NCBI GenBank assembly: GCA_017453335.1
Contig: JAFTKI010000035.1
Location: 1 to 20,711 of the forward strand
DNA from: Clostridia bacterium
Lineage (GTDB): Bacteria; Bacillota_A; Clostridia; Oscillospirales; CAG-272
DNA: 20,711 nucleotides
Direction of reading: 5' to 3'
Shown piece after piece: positions 6,662-13,645 of this stretch. Under the pieces are notes generated by a model. That model had not been told where the DNA came from. It saw only the letters and a list, made by a program, of their open reading frames with translations, and made no database searches. Position 1 is the stretch's first letter. Each line of letters starts with the position of its first letter. The position numbers and the translations under genes are program-made.

Positions 6662-7675
6662 ATGGGAAAATATGATATGAGGCAATGGATTGACAGCTTG
6701 AAGGGAAGCGGCGCGAAAAAGCCACTTCCCATCCTGTCTTTCCCCTGTGTTAGTCTGTTGGGCGTAACCGTTCGCGAATTGATCTCGGACAGCACGCTTC
6801 AAGCTAAGGGAATGAAGTTGGTCGCCGAGCGAACCGACGCGGCGGCAGCGGTCAGCTTTATGGACCTCTCGGTGGAGGCCGATTGCTTTGGTACAACGGC
6901 CTGTGTATCGGATGATGAGGTTCCAACGGTCAAAGGCAGATTGATCAATGATATGGATGAGGCGGAGACGCTTGCCGTTCCGCCCATTGGAAGCGGACGT
7001 ACGCAGATTTACATTGATGCAATCAAAAATGCTGCTGAAATGATCACCGACCGCCCCGTGCTGGCGGGCATGATCGGCCCTTTCTCCCTGGCGGCACGCT
7101 TGCTTGACGTGTCGGAGATCATGATCGATTGCTACGAGGACCCCGATATGGTTCATACGGTGATGGAGAAGGTCACACAATTTTTGATCGAATACGCCAA
7201 GGCTTACAAGGCAGTGGGTGCCAACGGTGTGATGCTGGCAGAACCGGTTTCGGGACTGCTTTCACCTGCCTTGGAGGCGGAATTTTCCGCTCCCTACGTC
7301 AAGCGTATCGTAGACGCGGTGCAAACCGAGGATTTTGTCCTCATCTACCACAACTGCGGAGGAAATACCCCATTGATGGTGGACTCCTTCCTTTCTTTTG
7401 GCGCGGCGGCATACCACTTTGGAAACGCCGTGGATATGAAGGAGATGTTGGAGAAGTTCCCGATAGGTGTCCCTGTTATGGGCAATGTGGATCCCGCGGG
7501 CGTGCTCCGTATGGGAACTCCCGAGGTAGTCAAGCGTACAACGCTTGAAATTATGGAGAAGTGCTGCGAATATCCCAATTTCGTGATCTCTTCGGGGTGT
7601 GATATCCCGCCCATGACTCCTTGGGAAAATATAGGTGCATTTTTTGAAGCGGTAAGGGAATACTATGGAAAATAA
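6662..7675 (+). CDS. MtaA/MtbA-like methylcobamide:thiol methyltransferase
   Basis: 337 residues from ATG 6662; GAGAGG lies about 12 bases upstream and the previous gene ends 8 bases before. This is the member of the four that keeps the zinc signature of MtaA/MtbA: His230-x-Cys232-Gly-Gly and Cys313 (SSGCDIPP). In methanogens these residues hold a zinc that activates the thiol of coenzyme M to accept a methyl group from methyl-Co(III). The N-terminal IGPFSLAARL (138-147) and MGNVDP (273-278) elements also fit the family. In a clostridial host without evidence for coenzyme M, the acceptor is unknown. The next gene starts inside this one (11-base overlap), indicating tight coupling. Confidence 0.87.
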   Translation: MGKYDMRQWIDSLKGSGAKKPLPILSFPCVSLLGVTVRELISDSTLQAKGMKLVAERTDAAAAVSFMDLSVEADCFGTTACVSDDEVPTVKGRLINDMDEAETLAVPPIGSGRTQIYIDAIKNAAEMITDRPVLAGMIGPFSLAARLLDVSEIMIDCYEDPDMVHTVMEKVTQFLIEYAKAYKAVGANGVMLAEPVSGLLSPALEAEFSAPYVKRIVDAVQTEDFVLIYHNCGGNTPLMVDSFLSFGAAAYHFGNAVDMKEMLEKFPIGVPVMGNVDPAGVLRMGTPEVVKRTTLEIMEKCCEYPNFVISSGCDIPPMTPWENIGAFFEAVREYYGK

Positions 7676-8240
7676 GGCGCTTTTTGCAAGGCTTTCCACG
7701 GCGGCATTGGAATTGGGGGCACACAAGGCGGGTGTGATCTCTGCTGACTGGATCGAAACCGACCGATCCTTTCGGGACATGTGCACCGCCAATTCCTGCG
7801 GCGTGTACGGTAAATGCTGGATGTGCCCACCCGACGTAGGGGAGATCGACGCGCTGATGGCGGAGATCAAAGATTATCGTTATGCTTTGGTGTATCAAAC
7901 CGTGTCGGAGTTGGAGGACAGCTTTGATTTTGAGGGTATGGTGGCGGCGAAGAAGCGAACCTATCCCTTGGCGCAAAGTTTGCGGTCCGTGTTTGCGGAG
8001 GAAAAGATCACCCACGTGCTGCATCTTGGCGCGGGAGGCTGCGGTGTCTGCAAGACCTGCGCCAAGCGCACGGGTGAGCCTTGCCGCTTCCCTGAGAAGG
8101 CGATGGCATCCTTGGAGGCGTACGGAATCAACGTTTCACAGCTTGCCAAGGCGGCGGGTATGAAGTACATCAACGGACAAAATACCGTGACGTATTTTGG
8201 AGCGGTGCTGTTTTCGTTTGACGGAGATGATCATGAATAA
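7665..8240 (+). CDS. DUF2284 cysteine-rich, probable metal-binding protein
   Basis: 191 residues; the ATG overlaps the end of the upstream methyltransferase gene by 11 bases, and the last codons overlap the start of the activator gene by 8. Two cysteine groups stand out: Cys40, Cys45-x5-Cys51-x2-Cys54 (CGVYGKCWMCPP) and Cys126-x2-Cys129-x2-Cys132-x7-Cys140 (CGVCKTCAKRTGEPC). I recognise the DUF2284 family, described as predicted metal-binding. The patterns resemble iron-sulfur ligands. Being sandwiched between a methyltransferase and a reductive activator suggests that it supplies low-potential electrons to the activator, but this is inference. No signal peptide or membrane segment. Confidence 0.85.
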   Translation: MENKALFARLSTAALELGAHKAGVISADWIETDRSFRDMCTANSCGVYGKCWMCPPDVGEIDALMAEIKDYRYALVYQTVSELEDSFDFEGMVAAKKRTYPLAQSLRSVFAEEKITHVLHLGAGGCGVCKTCAKRTGEPCRFPEKAMASLEAYGINVSQLAKAAGMKYINGQNTVTYFGAVLFSFDGDDHE

Positions 8241-9738
8241 AAAGATTTTTGTAACCGTCAACGGCAAGCGTGAGGCTTCCGTGGCGGGGCTTACCCTTTC
8301 CGAGATCCTTCGTGGCGAAAAGCCGTGCGGCGGTCACGGCAGATGCGGAAAATGTAAGGTCAAGGCAAGGGGAGCGCTCTCTCCCTTTACCGACGCGGAG
8401 AAGACATTGCTTTCCGCTGAGGAATTGGCAAGGGGCGTTCGTCTGTCTTGTCTGACACGAGCTCTTGGAGATTGTGAGATCGAGACGGCGGACAGCGCAA
8501 AGGGAGAACGGATCGTCACCGACGGCGTGTTGCCGGCATTTGCGATCCGACCTGCCTTTGCGGGGTACGGCGTGGCGATAGACGTGGGGACCACCACCTT
8601 GGCGGCAAGATTGTACGACACGGCAGGAAATTTGCTGGCGGAGGCATCACGCCTCAACCCTCAGCAGGTGTGGGGAGCGGATGTGATCTCGCGCATCGAG
8701 GCAGCCTTATCAGGCAAGGCGCGGGAGTTATCCAAGGCGATCAGATCCGCCTTGAACGGTATCATCACAGAATTGACCGATATTGCCAATATTCCGACCA
8801 ATACCGTTGATGGCGTTGTGATCACGGGAAACACCGTCATGCTGTCCTTGCTAACAGGAGAGAACGTGGAGCCCTTTTCCCATGCTCCCTTTGGTGCCAA
8901 ACGGCTGTTTGGCGAATTTGTTTCGGCGGCATCGTTGGAGCTGTCCAATTTACAAGCCGACACGCAAGTGTATTTTCCGCCTTGTATCTCGGCATTTGTT
9001 GGGGCGGATGCCATCTGCGCGATCCTCGCCACCCGACTTTGCGATGGAGATACCGCCATGCTGGCGGATATCGGCACCAACGGCGAGATCGCCATGTGGC
9101 ATAATGGCAAGCTTTTCGTTTGCGCTACCGCCGCAGGTCCTGCATTTGAGGGCGTCGGTATTTCCATGGGTATGCGAGGTGCCGAAGGGGCGATTGACAA
9201 GGTCACCGTCGAAAACGACGTTTTAAAAGCCCACGTAATAGGGGGGAGCGTCCCCGTCGGTATTTGCGGTAGCGGACTTGTGGACGCGGTTGCGTGTATG
9301 CTCGATTTGGAGCTCCTTGACGAAAGCGGATATCTGGAGGAGGATAAATTTCTCATCCAAGCTTCCGTTTATCTGACACCCAAGGATATCCGCATGCTTC
9401 AGCTTGCCAAAAGTGCCATCTGCGCAGGGGTGGTGACTCTGATCAAGCGGATGGGGGCGGATGCTTCGGACGTTGCAACCCTTTTTATTGCCGGCGGTTT
9501 TGGTAATTACCTTGATCGGGAAAGCGCCGCAAGGATCGGCTTGATCCCGCGTGCCTTGACGGAAAAAACGCAGGCGGTAGGCAACGCTGCTCTTGGCGGT
9601 GCGGTCATGCTGTTGCTCAACCAAGAGGCGTGTGAGAAAGCCGAAGCGTTGGCGAGGAGCGCTGTCGTAGTGGATCTGTCGACGGATCCCGTGTTCTCCG
9701 AGCAGTATATGTCGGGCATGATGCTGGACGAGGTTTAA
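8233..9738 (+). CDS. Reductive activator of corrinoid proteins (RACo/RamA-like, DUF4445 ASKHA)
   Basis: 501 residues from ATG 8233; GGAG at 8223-8226 fits this start better than the ATG at 8227. An N-terminal ferredoxin-like domain carries Cys32-x5-Cys38-x2-Cys41 and Cys73, a [2Fe-2S] pattern. The rest is the ASKHA ATPase domain: phosphate-1 loop AIDVGTTT (115-122), ITGNTVM (197-203), DIGTNGE (279-285), AGPAFEG (301-307) and a late AGGFGNYLD. By family knowledge such proteins use ATP to reduce oxidised Co(II) corrinoid protein back to Co(I). It is shorter than the roughly 630 residues of Carboxydothermus RACo, apparently in the region between the iron-sulfur and ATPase domains. Last gene of the operon; a terminator follows 7 bases after the stop. 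Confidence 0.92.
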   Translation: MNKKIFVTVNGKREASVAGLTLSEILRGEKPCGGHGRCGKCKVKARGALSPFTDAEKTLLSAEELARGVRLSCLTRALGDCEIETADSAKGERIVTDGVLPAFAIRPAFAGYGVAIDVGTTTLAARLYDTAGNLLAEASRLNPQQVWGADVISRIEAALSGKARELSKAIRSALNGIITELTDIANIPTNTVDGVVITGNTVMLSLLTGENVEPFSHAPFGAKRLFGEFVSAASLELSNLQADTQVYFPPCISAFVGADAICAILATRLCDGDTAMLADIGTNGEIAMWHNGKLFVCATAAGPAFEGVGISMGMRGAEGAIDKVTVENDVLKAHVIGGSVPVGICGSGLVDAVACMLDLELLDESGYLEEDKFLIQASVYLTPKDIRMLQLAKSAICAGVVTLIKRMGADASDVATLFIAGGFGNYLDRESAARIGLIPRALTEKTQAVGNAALGGAVMLLLNQEACEKAEALARSAVVVDLSTDPVFSEQYMSGMMLDEV

Positions 9739-9745
9739 AAAACAG

Positions 9746-9787
9746 AAAAAGCATTGAAAAAACAAGCGGTTTTCAATGCTTTTTTTA
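9746..9787 (+). terminator. Strong intrinsic terminator ending the operon
   Basis: AAAAAGCATTGAAAA (9746-9760) pairs perfectly with TTTTCAATGCTTTTT (9770-9784) around a 9-base loop, followed by more T. The run of A before the stem makes it usable in both directions. Confidence 0.92.
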
Positions 9788-9808
9788 TTCGGAGCTCTGC
9801 GGAAATTG

Positions 9809-9837
9809 TTGCAATGCATAAGGGTTTGTGATATAAT
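9809..9837 (+). promoter_or_regulatory. Promoter of the CrtC/AttH-like gene
   Basis: TTGCAA (9809-9814), 17 bases, TATAAT (9832-9837). It lies directly after the operon terminator, so the downstream gene has its own transcription unit with a leader of roughly 85 bases. Confidence 0.75.
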
Positions 9838-9929
9838 GGGGTAAAGGATTTTATAGGGGAACCAATGTGCATCAAAATTTTGGAAGACATGGCTTTATCA
9901 AGTGCAATAGAGTAAAGGATGAAAGAATT

Positions 9930-11045
9930 ATGAAAAAAATACAAAAATCAATCCACCCGAATGATGATCTCCATTATCAAAAAATGGGGTTAAACAAGCA
10001 TATGGTGGAGATTTGGGAGGACGGATCCCGCGTTGATGGCTCCAAGGGATGCTACGAGTGGTGGTATTACGATTCCCACTATCCCGACGGAACAGTACTG
10101 GTTTTATTCTTCTTTTCTAAAATGCCCATCGACGTTAACGGACCAATCAAGCCGATTGCATCTATGGAATTGACGCTTCCCGACGGTACAAAATTTTCCG
10201 AGGAGGTATATGCCTCCATTGAGGAAAGCCACTATGCCAAGGATAAATGCGACGTCAAGATCGGGGAATGTTGGTGTCGGGGAGATCTCAAGCATTATGA
10301 TGTGGTATTCAAGGGGAAGACTATGCGTGCACGTCTCACACTTGAAGGCACAATCCGCGCTTGGCGTTCACAGACGGGAAGTATTTTCTTTGGCGATAAC
10401 GAGGAGCATTATTTTGCATGGCTTCCCGCCATTCCCGAGGGCAACGCCATTGCGGACGTTGTCTATGACGGCGGAAAGACACTCCATTTGGAGGGGTCGG
10501 GCTATCACGATCATAACTGGGGCAACGTTTCCATGATCAAGCTGATGCACCATTGGTATTGGGGCAGAGCGAAGATCGGGAACTACAAGGTGATCTCCTC
10601 ATGGATCACCGCAGGAAAAAAATACGGATACAAGGATCACGACGTTTTTATGATTGCCAAGGACGGCGAGATCTTAGGGGATAACTCGAACCATACGTTA
10701 CAATTCCTGCCCGAGGGTAGATATATTGATGAGTACACGGGTAAGCCGGTGTATAACAAGGTCATCTACAAATACACGACCGAATCGGGAGACGACTATC
10801 GAATCACCTATGATCGTAGCGGAGATATCAATAAAACGCGCTTCGTGGACGTGCTCCCAAAGCTGCTTTCGGTTCTTGCCAAAATGATCGGATTTGACGG
10901 CGGGTATTTGCGTTTTGAGGGAATTGCAACTGTTGAAAAGATAGAAGACGGCGCGATTGTCGAACAGGTCACCGCCCCGGCCGTATGGGAATTGATGTAT
11001 TTCGGCAAATCCTGTGCGGATGAAAAATATAGAGCAAAGCAGTAA
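9930..11045 (+). CDS. CrtC/AttH-like lipocalin-fold protein
   Basis: 371 residues from ATG 9930 (AAAGGA about 10 bases upstream; the frame is open back to 9867 but without a better site). Two signature regions are visible: EWWYYDSHYPDG near 43-54, and GSGYHDHNWGN at about 189-199 followed by HHWYWGRAKIG. These match the carotenoid 1,2-hydratase (CrtC)/AttH family, a double lipocalin-like fold that binds hydrophobic ligands. No signal peptide is evident, so it should be cytosolic. No carotenoid genes are nearby, so hydration of a carotenoid is not implied; a different lipid or isoprenoid ligand is more likely. It is flanked by its own promoter and by the deoD promoter. Confidence 0.75.
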   Translation: MKKIQKSIHPNDDLHYQKMGLNKHMVEIWEDGSRVDGSKGCYEWWYYDSHYPDGTVLVLFFFSKMPIDVNGPIKPIASMELTLPDGTKFSEEVYASIEESHYAKDKCDVKIGECWCRGDLKHYDVVFKGKTMRARLTLEGTIRAWRSQTGSIFFGDNEEHYFAWLPAIPEGNAIADVVYDGGKTLHLEGSGYHDHNWGNVSMIKLMHHWYWGRAKIGNYKVISSWITAGKKYGYKDHDVFMIAKDGEILGDNSNHTLQFLPEGRYIDEYTGKPVYNKVIYKYTTESGDDYRITYDRSGDINKTRFVDVLPKLLSVLAKMIGFDGGYLRFEGIATVEKIEDGAIVEQVTAPAVWELMYFGKSCADEKYRAKQ

Positions 11046-11084
11046 CGGCGAGGAAGAAACGCTGATTGTTTTTTGCAAATAATG

Positions 11085-11113
11085 TTGATTTTTGACATCA
11101 GATATGGTATACT
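11085..11113 (+). promoter_or_regulatory. Promoter of the deoD-nucleotidase operon
   Basis: TTGATT (11085-11090), 17 bases, TATACT (11108-11113), with TGG before the -10 (extended -10). The perfect TTGACA at 11092 is only 10 bases from this -10 and so is unlikely to pair with it. Confidence 0.65.
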
Positions 11114-11169
11114 CTAACTGACCATAATAAATTTGAAGTCTGAATAAAATGAAAGCAGAGGTATAAAAA

Positions 11170-11883
11170 ATGGCTACCGCACACATTAACGCAACCCCCG
11201 AAGATTTCGCTTCCACCGTCTTGATGCCCGGAGATCCCCTCCGCGCAAAGATGATTGCGGAAAAATATCTGGAGAACGCAGTTCTCGTGAATAATATCCG
11301 AGGTATTCAGGGCTATACGGGGAACTACAAGGGCAAACGCGTGTCGGTTATGGCAAGTGGAATGGGAATGCCGTCCATGGGGATTTATTCCTACGAGCTG
11401 TTCAAATTCTTTGGCGTCAACAACATCATCCGTGTCGGCTCCGCGGGCGCATTGAAAGACGATATTCACGTTCGAGACATCGTGATCGGTATGGGCTGCT
11501 CGACCGATTCCAACTTTGCGGCAAACTATAACCTTCCCGGCGTATTCGCACCGCTTTGCAGCTATGAGGTTATGAGCAAATGTGTGGAGTGTGCTAAGGA
11601 AATGGGGGCGACGTATCATGTGGGGAATTTGTTGTCCACCGACGTTTTCTATGCCGATGATGCGAGCGTAAACGAGCGTTGGGCGAGAATGGGTGTGATG
11701 GCAGTCGATATGGAGGGCGCGGCTCTGTATATGAACGCCGCGAGATTGAACAAACATGCCCTCGTCATTTGTACCGTTTCCAATCACATTATAACCGGGG
11801 AGGAAACGACTGCGGAGGAAAGACAGAATTCCTTTGGTGAAATGATCACGCTTGCGCTCGAAACAGCATTAAAGCTGGATTAA
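11170..11883 (+). CDS. deoD: Purine nucleoside phosphorylase, DeoD type
   Basis: 237 residues with end-to-end resemblance to E. coli DeoD (starts MATxHINA; MPGDPLRAK at 19-27; RVGSAGA at 88-94; VDMEGAA at 179-185). The enzyme splits purine nucleosides with phosphate to base and ribose-1-phosphate in the cytosol. The start has an AGAGG site about 9 bases upstream. An important oddity: the catalytic motif reads CTVSNHI, so residue 205 (E. coli Asp204, which protonates N7 of the purine) is Asn; the codon is AAT at 11782-11784. Arg218 (E. coli Arg217) is kept. Activity or base preference may differ from that of E. coli. A nucleotidase gene follows after 10 bases, so the pair forms a salvage operon. 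Confidence 0.93.
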   Translation: MATAHINATPEDFASTVLMPGDPLRAKMIAEKYLENAVLVNNIRGIQGYTGNYKGKRVSVMASGMGMPSMGIYSYELFKFFGVNNIIRVGSAGALKDDIHVRDIVIGMGCSTDSNFAANYNLPGVFAPLCSYEVMSKCVECAKEMGATYHVGNLLSTDVFYADDASVNERWARMGVMAVDMEGAALYMNAARLNKHALVICTVSNHIITGEETTAEERQNSFGEMITLALETALKLD

Positions 11884-11893
11884 AGGAGGAAAA

Positions 11894-13528
11894 ATGAAAA
11901 AAATAATGGCGAAATTTTTATCGGTTAGCCTTGCTTGTTGCCTGCTACTGTCTATGCTGACGATGGTGTCTTGCACGGATAAAGAGTTTGAGGACATCGT
12001 GATTCTTTACGAGAACGACGTGCATTGTGCCATAGAGGGATACTCCAAAATTGCGGCTATGAAAGCAGAACTGGCGAGTGAATTTAAACACGTAGGAGTG
12101 GTCAGTTCGGGAGATTTCGTGCAAGGCGGAACGCTTGGTGCCGTCTCCAAGGGCGAGTATATCATCAACCTTATGAACAAGGTTGGATATGATGCGATCG
12201 CACTCGGCAACCACGAATTTGACTATCAGCTTCCGCGCTTGACGGAGCTGAACGCCTTATCGAACACTCAGTTTATATCCTGCAACTTTGCAAAGATCGG
12301 TGAGGATCGGTCGTGTTTTGAACCGTACACCATCGTGAGCTACGGCGATGTGGAGGTTGCTTATATCGGTATCACCACTCCGCATACGCTGACTTCATCA
12401 AGTCCGGCACAGTTCAGGGATGACGACGGAGAAATTATCTATACCTTCAATGAAGAAAATCTGTACGAGATCGTTCAGGCAAATATCGATGCTGTTGAGG
12501 ATGCGGGAGCTGATTTTGTGATCGCGCTTTCTCATATCGGTTACGGCGAGCCCGGCGAATTGACAGATATTACCGATATTATTGAGAATACCGACGGATT
12601 TGATGTCGTTCTTGATGCCCATTCTCACAGCGTGATCGAAGAAAAAAAGGTTCAGGATAAAAGCGGCGATGACGTGATTCTTTCCTCCACGGGAACGAAG
12701 TTTGAGTATATCGGCAAGCTTACCATCACCGAGGATGGACTTGACACCGAGCTTGTCAGGACAGAAACTTACGAAAAGACCGATGCGACAGTCGATGCCT
12801 ATATTGCAGAGATCAACGAGAGCTATGCAGAGCTTGGCAATCGCAAGATCGGAATCGGTTCTGTTGCGCTGAATACCCATGACGGTGAGATTCGTCTTGT
12901 CAGAAACAGTGAGACCGCGCTGGGAAATCTTTGCTCAGATGCGCTCCGTGTGATGACAGGGGCGGATATTGCGTTTGTTAATGGCGGCGGACTTCGCGCA
13001 CCGATCAATGCAGGGGACGTTACGTTCAACGATATTTATTCGGTTTTCCCGTTCAATAATCAGGTCGTAACGGCAGAGGTCACGGGGCAGATCATCCTTG
13101 ATATGCTCGAAATGGGCGTCATGAACTATCCTGACGAGGACGGCTCTTTTCCCCATATGTCGGGACTTACGTTCTCAATCAACAAATCGATTCCCAGCGC
13201 AGTCAAGGTCGATGGAAACGGTTTCTTTACGGGCGTTGATGGAGAATACCGCGTGTATAACGTGAAGATTCTTACTGAGGCCGGTACATATCAACCGATT
13301 GATCCGGAAGCGGCGTATACCATTGCGGGATTTAACTACTTTCTGATTGATTTTGGAGGCGGTATGTCCATGTTTAAGGATGCCAAAATCCTTGATGCCG
13401 AGGGAACACTTGATGTTGAAGTGCTTGAAAACTACATCGTAGACCATCTTGGTGGCGTAATCGGTGAGCAATATGCGGAGCCCCAAGGAAGAATTACCGT
13501 GACCGAGGGTCGTGATACCGTATCATAA
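11894..13528 (+). CDS. 5'-nucleotidase / UshA-family metallophosphatase lipoprotein
   Basis: 544 residues. A lipoprotein signal peptide runs over residues 1-26 (KK, then a hydrophobic core) with a variant lipobox MVSC at Cys27, so the protein should be anchored outside the membrane. The N-terminal metallophosphatase domain has the two-metal motifs Asn41-Asp42-x-His44, GDFVQG (Asp74), GNHE (Asn106, His107), SHIG (His214) and HSH (His243, His245). The C-terminal nucleotidase domain shows GNLCSDAL (344-351), NGGGLR (363-368) and FPFNNQ (385-390). It should dephosphorylate external nucleotides; the nucleosides, once imported, could be cleaved by the upstream phosphorylase. The ribosome binding site AAAGGAGG overlaps the deoD stop codon. 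Confidence 0.92.
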   Translation: MKKIMAKFLSVSLACCLLLSMLTMVSCTDKEFEDIVILYENDVHCAIEGYSKIAAMKAELASEFKHVGVVSSGDFVQGGTLGAVSKGEYIINLMNKVGYDAIALGNHEFDYQLPRLTELNALSNTQFISCNFAKIGEDRSCFEPYTIVSYGDVEVAYIGITTPHTLTSSSPAQFRDDDGEIIYTFNEENLYEIVQANIDAVEDAGADFVIALSHIGYGEPGELTDITDIIENTDGFDVVLDAHSHSVIEEKKVQDKSGDDVILSSTGTKFEYIGKLTITEDGLDTELVRTETYEKTDATVDAYIAEINESYAELGNRKIGIGSVALNTHDGEIRLVRNSETALGNLCSDALRVMTGADIAFVNGGGLRAPINAGDVTFNDIYSVFPFNNQVVTAEVTGQIILDMLEMGVMNYPDEDGSFPHMSGLTFSINKSIPSAVKVDGNGFFTGVDGEYRVYNVKILTEAGTYQPIDPEAAYTIAGFNYFLIDFGGGMSMFKDAKILDAEGTLDVEVLENYIVDHLGGVIGEQYAEPQGRITVTEGRDTVS

Positions 13529-13536
13529 TGGTAAGG

Positions 13537-13560
13537 ATCGGCAAGATGTCCGTTGCCGAT
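13537..13560. repeat. Hairpin after the nucleotidase gene
   Basis: ATCGGCAA (13537-13544) and TTGCCGAT (13553-13560) form a perfect 8-bp stem with an 8-base loop. No T run follows, so it is at best a weak terminator or an RNA-stabilising stem. Confidence 0.6.
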
Positions 13561-13588
13561 GAGCGATTCGAGAAGAATATCAACAAGC

Positions 13589-13630
13589 ATGGCGAGGGCA
13601 CAGCCGGGTTCGCGGCTGTGCCCTCGCCAT
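13589..13630. terminator. Perfect 17-bp hairpin, terminator-like
   Basis: ATGGCGAGGGCACAGCC (13589-13605) and its exact complement (13614-13630) flank an 8-base loop, GGGTTCGC. The stem is very stable and lies between the nucleotidase and radical SAM genes, but only three T follow. It may terminate, block exonucleases, or be a copy of a dispersed palindromic element. It lies just before the likely start of the radical SAM gene and inside that gene's upstream open frame. Confidence 0.6.
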
Positions 13631-13645
13631 TTACACGAAGAACAT

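Noticed and set aside
3298..7675. Heme-pathway uroporphyrinogen decarboxylase (hemE)
   Set aside because: The four proteins share the fold family but lack the HemE N-terminal signature, and they are flanked by corrinoid and activator genes instead of heme genes.
11092..11097. Consensus TTGACA as the -35 of the deoD promoter
   Set aside because: Only 10 bases separate it from TATACT; TTGATT at 11085 gives the normal 17-base spacing, and no good -10 lies 17 bases after TTGACA.
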